Assembly: GCF_018263925.1 (NCBI RefSeq)
Contig: NZ_JAEVHF010000001.1
Span: forward strand, 248,001 to 312,000
Direction: 5' to 3'
Source: Kistimonas asteriae
GTDB taxonomy: Bacteria > Pseudomonadota > Gammaproteobacteria > Pseudomonadales > Endozoicomonadaceae
Length of the DNA stretch: 64,000 nt
The notes beneath the pieces were generated by a model, which saw only the letters and a list, made by a program, of their open reading frames with translations, searched no databases and had not been told where the DNA came from. This document shows, piece after piece, positions 18,102-27,303 of the stretch. Numbering within the stretch: position 1 is the first letter of the stretch; every line of letters starts with the position of its first letter. The position numbers and the translations under genes are program-made.

Positions 18102-18920
18102 CTACGACTCTTCAGCCATTGCCGTTCGACCGTCCGGCGCCAGCAAGGCTTCGACAGGCGTGCAACCCGGTAGTTCAATGCCGAATACTGAAGCCAGCAC
18201 ATCCAAATAATCGATTTTATCCACCTTACGATGTGAACAGTGCTGAGCCTGAAGATGGGTCAATGTGTCGGTATTCAGCAACAGGCGCCCCGTTCCGGCC
18301 GAGCGATAAACAATCGTTCTATTGCGATACGCTGACAGTGGGGAAGCCTGAGTCCACGCAACCCGCGAAAGAAACTGCCGAAAACAGCAAGCCTTTAGAG
18401 TAAAGCGATATTGAGGTACCCAACCGTCACCACCCGATCGCCTGAGCAGATGCCAGTCATCCCCGACGTTTCGCAAGCAAAACTCGCCCACAGGCTCAGC
18501 CTGAACGCGGCCATCCTCCAATGGCATGGGGTTATCAAAGACATCGCCATGCCCAACATCCAGCAACCAGAGCGGATCACCTTCAACCAACAAAATCAGG
18601 TGCTCATACTCAGGCCCGAACCCTCTCTCTCCATGCCAAAGCGAAGCTGATAAATAATGCAGCTTGAAACCCAGTTTGCGCAGCAACCAGGAAAATAACC
18701 GATTCAATTCATAGCAATAACCGCCCCGATGACGATAAACCACTTTCTCATAGATAGCAGCGATGCCCATTGAGAGCGGGATAGCCAGCCGAAGATCAAT
18801 CGTTTCATAAGGAACATGATTCAGGTGCGCGACATGTAACGCCCTGAGGCATTCAGCGCTGCTGTCGATATTGCGGACGTATTCAATCCTGTCCAGATAA
18901 CGCTGTACATCTGCAGTCAT
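18102..18920 (-). CDS. Arylamine N-acetyltransferase
   Basis: It transfers acetyl groups from acetyl-CoA to arylamines and related amines through a cysteine intermediate. The catalytic triad is clear: Cys69 in RGGYCYELN, His107 in YEHLILLV and Asp121 in LLDVGHGD. From the ATG at 18920 it has 272 residues, the usual NAT size; the frame is open 39 codons further with a Phe/Tyr-rich non-homologous stretch. The true role may be acylation in secondary metabolism or detoxification. It lies upstream of the YcaD-like gene, about 120 bases apart. Confidence 0.95.
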   Translation of the reverse strand: MTADVQRYLDRIEYVRNIDSSAECLRALHVAHLNHVPYETIDLRLAIPLSMGIAAIYEKVVYRHRGGYCYELNRLFSWLLRKLGFKLHYLSASLWHGERGFGPEYEHLILLVEGDPLWLLDVGHGDVFDNPMPLEDGRVQAEPVGEFCLRNVGDDWHLLRRSGGDGWVPQYRFTLKACCFRQFLSRVAWTQASPLSAYRNRTIVYRSAGTGRLLLNTDTLTHLQAQHCSHRKVDKIDYLDVLASVFGIELPGCTPVEALLAPDGRTAMAEES

Positions 18921-19071
18921 AACAGGTTTCAAGGATAGGGCAAAATAAGACTGATAATAGACGATACATGTTATTGATGGAGAGGCAGAAAAATCAGTAT
19001 GACAGACATCCAAAAACAACAACGCCGTGATAAACACGGCGCATTGATCAAACCCTGAAAAACAGAGACAG

Positions 19072-19851
19072 TTACTTTTTAGTCACAGCCTGTTCAGGCA
19101 TAAGCCCCATCATCTTGGCAATATCCTCAGCGGGGCGATAGCCAGGAATAGAGGTGCCATCTTCCAGGTAAATCGCCGGGGTACCACGAATCCCCATTTT
19201 CACACCCAGCTCGTACTGCTCATCAACCGGGTTGATGCAGGACTTCTCCGGAATGGAACCACCACTCTTGAGAATGTTCATGGCCTGCTTGGGATCATCA
19301 GAGCACCAGGCGGATACCATTTTCTTGTAAGCCGGTGAACGTTGCCCTCCGCGGGGAAAGGCGACATAACGCAACTCTATACCCAGGCTGTTCAACTCAC
19401 CCACTTCGGTATGCAGTTTGCGGCAATAACCACAGTCCACATCGGTGAAGACGTAAACCACACCCTTAACCTCGCCTTCCGGCGAAAAGATAATCATGTT
19501 CTTTTTCGAGAGCCCCGCCAACTCCGCCTTGTTGGCCTTGGCCCTGACACCATTGGTCAGGTTATTGATCTCGCCATTTTCCAGCTTCAACAGGTCACCC
19601 TGGAAAAGGTATTGCCCATCAGCACTGGCGTAAAGCACATTATTGCCGGACAGAACCACTTCAAAAACGCCTTTCATCGGCGTTTCAGTCACGGATTCAA
19701 TGGGAATCGTGGGGTCAATCGCTTTCAGACTGCTCCGGATGCTAACAGATGCCTTATCAGTAACGGATGCCTCAGCAGCCGCTTCCTTTGCATGACCTCC
19801 CGCGGAGACCAGCAAAAGCAGCGACGCAAGATAAATTGAAAAGAACCGCAT
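19072..19851 (-). CDS. dsbC: Thiol:disulfide interchange protein DsbC
   Basis: A periplasmic disulfide isomerase. Residues 1-21 are a signal peptide (FFSIYLASLLLLVSAGGHA). Residues 30-100 are the dimerisation domain, followed by a linker helix and a thioredoxin fold with the active site CGYC (140-143) and the cis-proline loop GTPAIY. The start at 19851 is chosen because GAGGA lies about 5 bases upstream and the signal peptide then has normal length; 259 residues. xerD lies 108 bases upstream in the same direction, the xerD-dsbC pairing of many gammaproteobacteria. Confidence 0.96.
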   Translation of the reverse strand: MRFFSIYLASLLLLVSAGGHAKEAAAEASVTDKASVSIRSSLKAIDPTIPIESVTETPMKGVFEVVLSGNNVLYASADGQYLFQGDLLKLENGEINNLTNGVRAKANKAELAGLSKKNMIIFSPEGEVKGVVYVFTDVDCGYCRKLHTEVGELNSLGIELRYVAFPRGGQRSPAYKKMVSAWCSDDPKQAMNILKSGGSIPEKSCINPVDEQYELGVKMGIRGTPAIYLEDGTSIPGYRPAEDIAKMMGLMPEQAVTKK

Positions 19852-19959
19852 AAGCATCCTCATTGAGTCAATAACAGATAGTTTAACCATAGTCCCAAAC
19901 GGCATAGTGTACCGAGTCACACCCCAATTCACGACACCCAAAATGAACGATTCATACCA

Positions 19960-20847
19960 TTATCCCCTCGGATGATGCTCAGCATGGAGCTGCTGCAGGC
20001 GATGCCTGGCCACATGGGTATAAATCTGTGTTGTGGATAGATCGCTATGCCCCAGAAGTAACTGGACAACACGCAAATCGGCTCCATGATTCAACAGGTG
20101 CGTCGCAAAAGCATGCCTCAATGTATGGGGTGACAGCGGCTTGTCGATACCGGCTTTCATGGCATATTTCTTGATACGATGCCAAAACGTCTGCCGGGTC
20201 ATCGGCTTGCCCTTCCGCCCGGGAAAAAGGGTATCCGTCCGCACTTCGCCCAACAGCGCTTGACGGCCATCAGCCAGATACCGCTCCAACCAGTCGAGGG
20301 CATTTTCACCCAAGGGCACCAGCCGCTCCTTGCTCCCTTTACCCAGCACCCTGACCACGCCCTGTCGAACATTGATATTCCCCGTTCTCAGGGCAACCAG
20401 CTCCGAAACCCGCAAGCCACTGGCATACAGTAGCTCAAGCATCGTACGGTCCCGCAACTCCAACGGCCGCCCCACCGAGGGCGCCTGAAGCAACGCATCC
20501 ACATCGGCCTCACTGAGCGACTGGGGCAACTGCCGACCCAGTTTGGGTGACTCAATCAAACAAACCGGATCTTCACTGATCAAGTCCAAGCGTAACAGAT
20601 AGCGATAAAACCCTCGTATCGCTGACAACACCCTCGCCGTCGACCTTGCACTGTAAGCCTGCTCAACTCGCCAGCCCAGAAACTGCTGGAGCAATGAATG
20701 AGTCGCTTCCATCAACGTTTTTCCGTGCTGCTCCAACCACGCAGCAAGCTGATCCAGATCCCTTCGATAAGCTGACAAACTATTGTCCGACAGGCCCTTT
20801 TCCAGCCATAGACTCTCAAGAAACTGATCAATCAGAGTATTTGCCAC
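19960..20847 (-). CDS. xerD: Tyrosine recombinase XerD
   Basis: With XerC it resolves chromosome dimers at dif. The 295 residues have the N-terminal SAM-like core-binding domain (1-100) and the catalytic domain with Arg146, Lys170, His241, Arg244, His267 and nucleophile Tyr276, spaced as in Escherichia coli XerD. Key segments are ASGLRVSEL, LSPHTLRHAFATHLL and LLGHSDLSTTQIYTHV. It lacks the extra features of phage integrases, and its neighbour dsbC supports XerD over XerC. Confidence 0.96.
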   Translation of the reverse strand: MANTLIDQFLESLWLEKGLSDNSLSAYRRDLDQLAAWLEQHGKTLMEATHSLLQQFLGWRVEQAYSARSTARVLSAIRGFYRYLLRLDLISEDPVCLIESPKLGRQLPQSLSEADVDALLQAPSVGRPLELRDRTMLELLYASGLRVSELVALRTGNINVRQGVVRVLGKGSKERLVPLGENALDWLERYLADGRQALLGEVRTDTLFPGRKGKPMTRQTFWHRIKKYAMKAGIDKPLSPHTLRHAFATHLLNHGADLRVVQLLLGHSDLSTTQIYTHVARHRLQQLHAEHHPRG

Positions 20848-20917
20848 AAAACAATCCAGTTAACAGACAATAGTTTTAGCGTATCAATCACTACACGCTT
20901 CAGACAACGGGAACACT

Positions 20918-21052
20918 ATGAAGGTTCAACATTCAGCGCATACCGACAAACACCATAATCAAAATGGAAACACGCTTTCCGTAAACCCTTCCTCATTCAA
21001 GACGACTAACACAGTAAAAGATCACGACAATTTACTCCCTAGAAAAGCCTAA
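20918..21052 (+). CDS. Possible 44-residue protein
   Basis: The ATG at 20918 has GGGA about 7 bases upstream, and the frame runs to TAA at 21050. The product is polar, rich in Asn, His, Ser, Lys and Thr, without hydrophobic segment or known motif. It is divergent from xerD. A random ORF is quite possible, as no homology is recognised. Confidence 0.22.
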   Translation: MKVQHSAHTDKHHNQNGNTLSVNPSSFKTTNTVKDHDNLLPRKA

Positions 21053-21112
21053 TCAAGAAATGCTTGCCATGCTCCCTGACCACATCAATACCGAATTATC
21101 TATTTGACGCCA

Positions 21113-21145
21113 TAAAAAAAGGGCAGCCTGTTGGCTGCCCTTTTT
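21113..21145 (-). terminator. Terminator of the rpsP-rimM-trmD-rplS operon
   Basis: AAAAAGGGCAGCC pairs with GGCTGCCCTTTTT around a 3-base loop, ending in a U-run on the minus strand. It lies 33 bases past the rplS stop and may act in both directions. Confidence 0.93.
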
Positions 21146-21177
21146 CCGCCGGAAAGCGAGAAATTAAACGGTCGGGA

Positions 21178-21531
21178 TTAGTTAAGCTTTTCCTTGATGC
21201 GCGCAGCACGGCCGCTACGCTCACGCAGGTAGTACAGCTTGGCCTTGCGCACGTCACCGCGACGCTTGACCTGGATTTCTGCTACCAGCGGGCTGTAAGT
21301 CTGGAATACACGCTCAACGCCCACACCGTTGGAAATCTTGCGTACAGTGAAAGCAGAGTTCAGACCACGGTTACGCTTGGCGATAACCACACCTTCGAAC
21401 GCCTGCAGACGCTCACGGGTGCCTTCCTTTACCTTGACCTGTACGATCACGGTGTCACCGGGACCGAATACAGGTACTGTTTTTTCCATTTGCTCAGCTT
21501 CAAGCTGGGCAATGATCTTGTTTTTGCTCAT
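21178..21531 (-). CDS. rplS: 50S ribosomal protein bL19
   Basis: A large-subunit protein at the 30S-50S interface. It has 117 residues and typical sequence: [15 protein letters not shown], the [12 protein letters not shown] segment, and [20 protein letters not shown] near the end. The ATG at 21531 starts [11 protein letters not shown] as in the family; GGGAGC lies about 10 bases upstream. It is the last gene of the rpsP-rimM-trmD-rplS operon, 41 bases after trmD, and is followed by a strong terminator. Confidence 0.98.
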   Translation of the reverse strand: MSKNKIIAQLEAEQMEKTVPVFGPGDTVIVQVKVKEGTRERLQAFEGVVIAKRNRGLNSAFTVRKISNGVGVERVFQTYSPLVAEIQVKRRGDVRKAKLYYLRERSGRAARIKEKLN

Positions 21532-21572
21532 GTGCAAAATGCTCCCAAAGTCAGTCAATTACTGTCCGCAGA

Positions 21573-22343
21573 TTACTCTGCCTCAGGACTGTCGTTTACC
21601 GCCGTCCGGCCGGACTCTGCGATAAATTCTGCCAGCAGTCGCTCTTCCTCCCGGTTCATCGCCCGCCCTTCAAGAAGGTCCGGTCGACGCAGCCAGGTAC
21701 GTCCCAGCGACTGCTTCAGACGCCACTTGCGGATCCTTTCATGGTCACCGCTCAACAGCGTCTCAGGCACCTGGCGCTCCTCAAACACCTCAGGTCGGGT
21801 GTAGTGAGGGCAATCCAGCAGTCCTTCGGCAAAAGAATCCTCTTCAGCGGAATTCTTATGACCCAGGGTGCCCGGTACAAAGCGCGATATTGCATCAATC
21901 AGCGTCATGGCTGGCAGCTCACCGCCGCTCAGCACGTAGTCCCCCAGAGACCATTCTTCGTCGATCTCGGTTTCCACCAGACGCTCATCAATGCCTTCGT
22001 AGCGTCCTGCAACCAGTATCAGCCGCGATCGTGCGGCCAGCTCTTCCACGCCAGCCTGGTCGAGTTTACGACCCTGCGGCGACAGATAGATAACACGGGC
22101 TTCAGGACCTGCGGCAGCCTTGGCTGCCCGAATCGCATCACGCAGAGGTTGAATTTTCATCAACATGCCGGGACCACCGCCATAAGGCCGGTCATCCACT
22201 GTCCGATGCTTGTCGTGGGTGAAATCCCTGGGATTCCAGGTATTCACCTCGATCAGTCCTTGCTTCACCGCTCGCCCGGAGACACCGAAATCGGTAATCG
22301 CCCGGAACATATCGGGAAACAGGGTTACTACACCGAACCACAT
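21573..22343 (-). CDS. trmD: tRNA (guanine-N1)-methyltransferase TrmD
   Basis: It methylates G37 next to the anticodon using S-adenosylmethionine, preventing +1 frameshifts. The 256-residue SPOUT enzyme begins [13 protein letters not shown], shows [10 protein letters not shown], and has the trefoil-knot SAM site with [12 protein letters not shown] and [20 protein letters not shown]. The rimM stop is 2 bases upstream, so the genes are translationally close. Length is normal (about 255). Confidence 0.98.
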   Translation of the reverse strand: MWFGVVTLFPDMFRAITDFGVSGRAVKQGLIEVNTWNPRDFTHDKHRTVDDRPYGGGPGMLMKIQPLRDAIRAAKAAAGPEARVIYLSPQGRKLDQAGVEELAARSRLILVAGRYEGIDERLVETEIDEEWSLGDYVLSGGELPAMTLIDAISRFVPGTLGHKNSAEEDSFAEGLLDCPHYTRPEVFEERQVPETLLSGDHERIRKWRLKQSLGRTWLRRPDLLEGRAMNREEERLLAEFIAESGRTAVNDSPEAE

Positions 22344-22345
22344 TT

Positions 22346-22927
22346 TTAAAAGTCCGGATCCCAGAGGACCCGCATAAACCCTTCTTCAAGGCTTATCTCT
22401 TTCACCACCTGCTCGAGCAGGTAAGGCACCATACGTTCCTGCTTATCGACACTGCCTTTGGCAGCACGCACCACGAGAACGTCGTTGGCGCCTGTCTCGA
22501 TCAGATGGTCTACCTTGCCCAGGTTTACCTCATCGCCAGATTCGGTGAGGGCAAGCACTGTCAGACCTTCAAGCTGATGCCAGTAATAGTCACCAGCCTC
22601 CAGTTCCGGCAGCTCATCCCGGCTGACCAGAATATCCGCCCCGGTAAATGCCAGGGCTTTGTCCCGGTCATCGCAACCCGCGACATGGGCAACGATGCCC
22701 TTGCCGTGCTTGCGACCGCCGTCGATGCTAACGGCCTGGAGTCGGCCGTCCGGGTGCCGCAACAACCATTGCCGGTAGTTGAGGATATTCTCCATCGGAT
22801 CGGCAAAGGAATAGACTTTCACCCAGCCCTTCACGCCGTATACCGAGGTGATACGCCCCATGGTCACACCCTGCTCAACCCCGAAGGACTGCCCAGACGG
22901 ACGCACAGCTGCACCGGCAACGCTCAT
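22346..22927 (-). CDS. rimM: Ribosome maturation factor RimM
   Basis: It assists assembly of the 30S head around S19. The 193 residues comprise an N-terminal barrel ([18 protein letters not shown]) and a C-terminal PRC-barrel ([11 protein letters not shown] onward, ending MRVLWDPDF). The first 16 residues are an N-terminal extension before the conserved core. Its ATG overlaps the rpsP TGA by one base (TGATG), indicating translational coupling. Length fits the family with this extension. Confidence 0.97.
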   Translation of the reverse strand: MSVAGAAVRPSGQSFGVEQGVTMGRITSVYGVKGWVKVYSFADPMENILNYRQWLLRHPDGRLQAVSIDGGRKHGKGIVAHVAGCDDRDKALAFTGADILVSRDELPELEAGDYYWHQLEGLTVLALTESGDEVNLGKVDHLIETGANDVLVVRAAKGSVDKQERMVPYLLEQVVKEISLEEGFMRVLWDPDF

Positions 22928-23163
22928 CAGGCAGCCTTGACCAGCTGCTGGACGCGGTCGCTCATCTGAGCACCCTGCGCCAGCCAGAAGTCAACGCGCT
23001 CACGATCGATACGTACGCGCTCTTCCTGACCACGGGCAACGGGGTTGAAGAAACCCACGCGCTCGATGAAACGGCCACCCTGTGCATTGCGGCTGTCAGC
23101 AACGGTCAGGTGGTAGAAGGGACGCTTTTTGGAGCCGCCCCGGGCAAGACGAATAGTTACCAT
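22927..23163 (-). CDS. rpsP: 30S ribosomal protein bS16
   Basis: A small-subunit protein of 78 residues beginning [20 protein letters not shown], the standard start, with [11 protein letters not shown] in the middle. The ATG at 23163 has AGGA about 11 bases upstream; the frame extends 12 codons further without family similarity. It is the first gene of the rimM-trmD-rplS operon. In Escherichia coli and Pseudomonas ffh lies just upstream; here about 6.6 kb of other DNA intervenes. Confidence 0.97.
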   Translation of the reverse strand: MVTIRLARGGSKKRPFYHLTVADSRNAQGGRFIERVGFFNPVARGQEERVRIDRERVDFWLAQGAQMSDRVQQLVKAA

Positions 23164-23453
23164 GGAATCTGTCTTCCTGTAGTCTTTGCTTTCCGGCATT
23201 ACGGGGATTTACCAGCACCCACAACAAATGGGGACACTGACTAAAACAGAACGCCTGTACTGCTGTACCGGACGCACAGAGACCCGAGCCTCTACCCGTA
23301 AAGGCGGTGTATTCTACGGGAAATCAAGGGAGATGCAAATCCTGACAAAGGCATATGAGCAAGACAATAATAGGGACTTTACCCAGGGAAAGCGCGTATT
23401 AATGCACAAACGGCAACGTAATACCGATCAAATAGAGAAACAGGAATAATCCG

Positions 23454-24101
23454 TTAGAACCCAAAACCAATCGCTGCAGATTTCACCGAGGTATTACCAG
23501 AGACGCCGTACCGGGCCTGCACCACCACTCCACCATCAAAATGCCTGGACAACCCCAGTGCCGTACCGTTATATCCATCAAAGCGCCCTACGCCGATAGC
23601 CACAAATGTCTTGTCTGGCATATATCCCGACGGCAGAGCCGCAAAAGCGGCGTTCACACTGATCGCTTTGGATTGACGATCAATCCGGCTCTTCATGCTA
23701 TTCAAGGACAGCAATGCTGTTTGACCAGCCGCATTCTCACCTGATGACGATGAATACTGCTTCAGGGCCGCGCCGAGATTGAGATCAACATCTCTGGCAT
23801 GCACCGTATACGTCTGCCCATCCCGGACATAGGTGTAAGCCCCTTCCGGCCACGAGGGCTTTAAATAAAGAATTTCATTATTCAGTGACACCCTGCGTAG
23901 ATCCGGATACACCGAATCCAGGTGCACCTGCTGCATATTAATCGCTTCGCGATTCTCGTGAACCATTTGCTGAAATGTTGCCTGATCCATCCCTGTCACC
24001 GTAGCAAGCGTATGCGGCTCCAGTATAAATTCGCCGGGAGGACTGACTGAGTAAACGAAGGAAGCCCCAAAAAACAATGTAAAAGCCAATAAGGATTTCA
24101 T
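23454..24101 (-). CDS. Minimal YadA-anchored trimeric autotransporter
   Basis: A 215-residue protein read from ATG 24101 (GGGGTGGGT just upstream). Residues 1-18 are a signal peptide (KSLLAFTLFFGASFVYS). Residues 20-130 are an unrecognised passenger. From about 137 a short coiled-coil (SLNSMKSRIDRQSKA) leads into a YadA-type membrane anchor: SVNAAFAALPSGYMPDKTFV, GRFDGYNGTALGLS, and a C-terminal GFGF. The pattern of ALAGLPQ-like helix, four alternating strands and final aromatic residue is typical of trimeric autotransporter adhesins, which form a 12-strand barrel in the outer membrane. The passenger is tiny compared with known adhesins. It is the first gene of the accessory block between rpsP and ffh. 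Confidence 0.75.
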   Translation of the reverse strand: MKSLLAFTLFFGASFVYSVSPPGEFILEPHTLATVTGMDQATFQQMVHENREAINMQQVHLDSVYPDLRRVSLNNEILYLKPSWPEGAYTYVRDGQTYTVHARDVDLNLGAALKQYSSSSGENAAGQTALLSLNSMKSRIDRQSKAISVNAAFAALPSGYMPDKTFVAIGVGRFDGYNGTALGLSRHFDGGVVVQARYGVSGNTSVKSAAIGFGF

Positions 24102-24288
24102 ACCCACCCCAAATGCGATTGGGAGACCACCAGAGGATAGCAAGGTATTGTTTTTAATCTACAGAGCAGTTGAAGAACCAGAAAACCTAAACCACGACGA
24201 CTGCCCCAGCATAGGGGACGCCCCCTATAAATCAGCATTATCAAAAAAGACAGGACCATAAGGAACACTAAAAGCCTTATAGATCTAT

Positions 24289-26673
24289 TTAGACTGTACT
24301 CACACTCACTGCCGCTACCTGTTCATATGGAGGAAGCGGCTCATCTGGGTCATGTATTTCACCTGCTGATGAAGCTGCCACGAATGCCGAAGCATATTCA
24401 GCAACATCCATACTGCCATTTGCATGTTCATCAGATTCCATCAACAGCTCTGAATCAGCACCCTCATCTGACCTTACAGAAGGACGATATGGCGCCACAT
24501 CCATTTCCATCATTTCCATGGCCTCTGCATAAGTTGGGGGAGCCATCCCGTACACAAGCCCCAAACCAGACAGCGATACACTTTCGTGCAATGAATCATG
24601 CTGACCTAAAGCGGCTGCAGCTTCTATGTGTGCTGAGTTACTACTGGCCACCTCGTCTCCTGATTGTTGCGACTGCTCCCCTTCCCGCCGACAGCAGGTG
24701 GCAAAATACCTGATAATCCCAAATGTTTGTCTCGCAGATTGCGACAATAGGGCGCAGGGGCGTATATCAGCATCATCTCGCCTAATCACAACTGCACGCC
24801 AGATACAGGTGACGCCGATCAGGAACACAATAAAACCGGAAATTCCACCAAAAACCTTAGCAGGAATATTCCACCGAACCCACTTACCTTTGAGTGTTGG
24901 TTTTAAGGGGACTAATACAGGTTTCGGTGTCAACGTATAAACCGGTGCCATTGGCGTCGTCACTAAAGGCATTTCAACAGCTTCACAATGATGACTGCAA
25001 ACACCCGTTACATTACAGTATGACTTCAGTGCTTTTTCAGTACAGGTTTGATTATTAATATCCCATTCATCAGAACCATCCGTGCAATCTGGCTTACCAT
25101 CACCAAACCAGCTTCTAAGAAAACAGGCACGCTTGCCTTCCTTATACGCCACCTCACTATTATTGCAACGAAGTGGCCAATAGAATGTAAAATAACCAAA
25201 ATCAGTTATCCGTCCCGAACATAATTCTGGATTATTTTGCCACCAGTTACATAAACGCTTGCCTGATCCGACCCCCTCCATAGTGACGCCAGATCGACCT
25301 GTGTAATGCTTAACATCAAAGATAGAGTTCCACTCAGGACAATCCACCCCTTCCACATCTAGCCTTGGCGTCCAGTAACGGTACTCATAATCACTGCCGG
25401 CTTCCTGTTGATTAAGGCAAGCCACTTCTTGAACAGAATAAAACGTATTTTGAGGACAAAGATCAGGACTACGATATTTTTCATCCCATCCATTAAAACA
25501 ATCAGGTTTACCATCAAGAATCATTTCTTCATAAATGCAACGCCTATTAGGGTATAAAGTCCGATCGTCAACATAATATGATGACCATCTCCATTGACCA
25601 TCGCGATAACCCTCATCTTGCCAACTATATTCGCTCATATTCTTCCCTGCATCTGGCCCACAAGCTATCGGCATCAACCCCTGACCGTGACACAACCCAA
25701 CATCCTCATCCAAGCCATCGGGACATTGCTCAATACCATCACCCACTTGATATCGAGAAAAATGGATGTCACCTGTATGGCATCTCAGTGTTTTCCTGTT
25801 TCTCAGCTCTTCAAGCGAAGGCTTGTGTTCAACCTCAACAAAAGGGTGATGCGTATTTTCTTCCGCACTCACGCTGGCAAGAGGTATTTCTGTTGAACGC
25901 AATGGTAACGATGTAGACGCCAAACCAACAGCTGTCTCATTCTCTTGACGGTAAGGCGCTGCAATAGAAACAGACAGAGAAGACAAACCCAAAAACAGTA
26001 AAAAACTTTTTTCCAGGCTAAAAGAAACTTTCGAGCATTGATTGCTATCAAAACATTTTAGTTTACCCTTATTTCCACCCTCCTCACCATCAAGCATACA
26101 AAAGTCAAAACAGGTCAAATTAGGAGCTGTTTCACGTAAATACCTATAAAGACACTTAATTTCTACACGTGTAAGTATGAGAGCATTTTTAGACGGATCA
26201 TACCGCTTAAAAATAGCTTCAATTTCATCAGGGAAAGACCTCAAAGAATCAAAAACACCCCCATCACCAGAGAGCATGTCGGCACCGTCATCTTCAGCTG
26301 AAATAAAATCAGGCACCTCATAACCAGAAAAGTCGCATGCATCAAAAGGCTTGAGCGTTTTTAATGCGAATAATGCTTCCTCTCTGGTTTGCAGTCCCAA
26401 TATATCTTTTACTTTCTTCTTTGCAACTTCATCTCTTAACTGCTCAATGAAATCTTGCATAGAAAGCGGTTTGCTTTGTACTTTTTCAATTGCCCGCCCC
26501 ATTAAAGAACAGCATTGATCAACAACATTACTCGTGATTCGACCAACAAAGCGCCCTATATCAGCAGAACAAATAGCAGATACTTTTCTTTGACCTTTAC
26601 CCACAGCACTTACAAATGCATTAAGAACGCGACTCGAGCCACTCAATTTACAATAAAAAAAACTAACATCCAT
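24289..26673 (-). CDS. Two-pass membrane protein with LDL-receptor class A motifs and PPxY tail
   Basis: A 794-residue AT-rich gene. Residues 1-220 are polar, with a degenerate EF-hand-like stretch (YDPSKNALILTRVE, 158-171). Residues 223-239 are hydrophobic. Residues 240-605 are a Cys-rich domain. Three LDLa half-signatures are visible: DGIEQCPDGLDE (312-323), DGKPDCFNGWDE (387-398) and DGKPDCTDGSDE (525-536), each with flanking Cys; the last matches the calcium cage best. Residues 607-629 form a transmembrane helix. The 165-residue tail holds PPTY (712-715), DSELL (740-744) and LPPYEQV (780-786), which resemble eukaryotic WW-binding and sorting motifs. No similar bacterial family is known to me. 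It is likely a host-directed protein; the route is unknown. It lies 187 bases upstream of the YadA-like gene. Confidence 0.75.
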   Translation of the reverse strand: MDVSFFYCKLSGSSRVLNAFVSAVGKGQRKVSAICSADIGRFVGRITSNVVDQCCSLMGRAIEKVQSKPLSMQDFIEQLRDEVAKKKVKDILGLQTREEALFALKTLKPFDACDFSGYEVPDFISAEDDGADMLSGDGGVFDSLRSFPDEIEAIFKRYDPSKNALILTRVEIKCLYRYLRETAPNLTCFDFCMLDGEEGGNKGKLKCFDSNQCSKVSFSLEKSFLLFLGLSSLSVSIAAPYRQENETAVGLASTSLPLRSTEIPLASVSAEENTHHPFVEVEHKPSLEELRNRKTLRCHTGDIHFSRYQVGDGIEQCPDGLDEDVGLCHGQGLMPIACGPDAGKNMSEYSWQDEGYRDGQWRWSSYYVDDRTLYPNRRCIYEEMILDGKPDCFNGWDEKYRSPDLCPQNTFYSVQEVACLNQQEAGSDYEYRYWTPRLDVEGVDCPEWNSIFDVKHYTGRSGVTMEGVGSGKRLCNWWQNNPELCSGRITDFGYFTFYWPLRCNNSEVAYKEGKRACFLRSWFGDGKPDCTDGSDEWDINNQTCTEKALKSYCNVTGVCSHHCEAVEMPLVTTPMAPVYTLTPKPVLVPLKPTLKGKWVRWNIPAKVFGGISGFIVFLIGVTCIWRAVVIRRDDADIRPCALLSQSARQTFGIIRYFATCCRREGEQSQQSGDEVASSNSAHIEAAAALGQHDSLHESVSLSGLGLVYGMAPPTYAEAMEMMEMDVAPYRPSVRSDEGADSELLMESDEHANGSMDVAEYASAFVAASSAGEIHDPDEPLPPYEQVAAVSVSTV

Positions 26674-27303
26674 ACCACCACCAAAACAATTACAACACTG
26701 CCAATACTAACCAGATACAACAAGCCCCACTATTGCAAAGAAAGCTCCATAAACTCTAGACACCACATTAATACAATTTAGCCAGCACATTTAAGCTGAA
26801 CACACTTAACATTCATTAATTAAAAAATTCCACCTAAAAATAAAACCACCTAAATTCTACCAACCCCAAAACAATAACCCTTCTCAATATTCATAAAAAC
26901 CAGAAGATTCAATTAAATAAGCAGCAGAATATCTTATAAAAAAGGCACCTTAGCCATAACCATCATAGAGCTGCACATAAAAAACAGAATCAAAACTATT
27001 CTTATGAGATATTAAAGATAAAAAACATCCTGATTACCATCATTCATCAGCCACTGTAGAAACGAATGCTCTAAAAGCCTTGATGGACTGGCGATAAGAG
27101 CAGCTGATTAATTTTTTAGGTATCAGTGCAGAAGATACTTCTGCGCCACCTATCCCGCGTAGAATCTGGAAGTCTCGCAAAAGAACTGAAGAATGGTGGT
27201 AATCAGGAAAAACATAGCACCTCTTGCATTAAACCAGAAACCCTAACCACTGCATTATCAAAACCAAAACCAAAAATGAAAATGAAAATGAAAATGAAAT
27301 CCA
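26674..27303. other. AT-rich intergenic region
   Basis: These 630 bases are strongly AT-rich, with many stops in all frames and no credible gene. The only structured element is the hexanucleotide repeat at 27260-27300. It separates the LDLa and polytopic-membrane genes and probably carries the LDLa gene's promoter on the minus strand. Confidence 0.6.
27260..27300. repeat. Hexanucleotide tandem repeat
   Basis: Two AAAACC units are followed by four AAAATG units and a partial one. It sits just downstream of the polytopic membrane gene (minus strand). Copy number may vary by slippage; no coding effect is apparent. Confidence 0.8.

Larger units (their letters stand above)
20848..21177. other. Intergenic region between xerD and rplS
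   Basis: These 330 bases contain the upstream region of xerD, a doubtful 44-codon ORF (20918-21052) and the rplS terminator (21113-21145). Otherwise nothing is recognisable. Confidence 0.6.

Noticed and set aside
23186..23449. 87-codon ORF upstream of rpsP
   Set aside because: It is polar and Lys/Thr/Arg-rich, without a convincing ribosome-binding site, and lies in the rpsP promoter region.
26515..26781. 88-codon plus-strand ORF
   Set aside because: Mostly antisense to the LDLa gene start and Thr/Asn-rich, as AT-rich antisense frames usually are.
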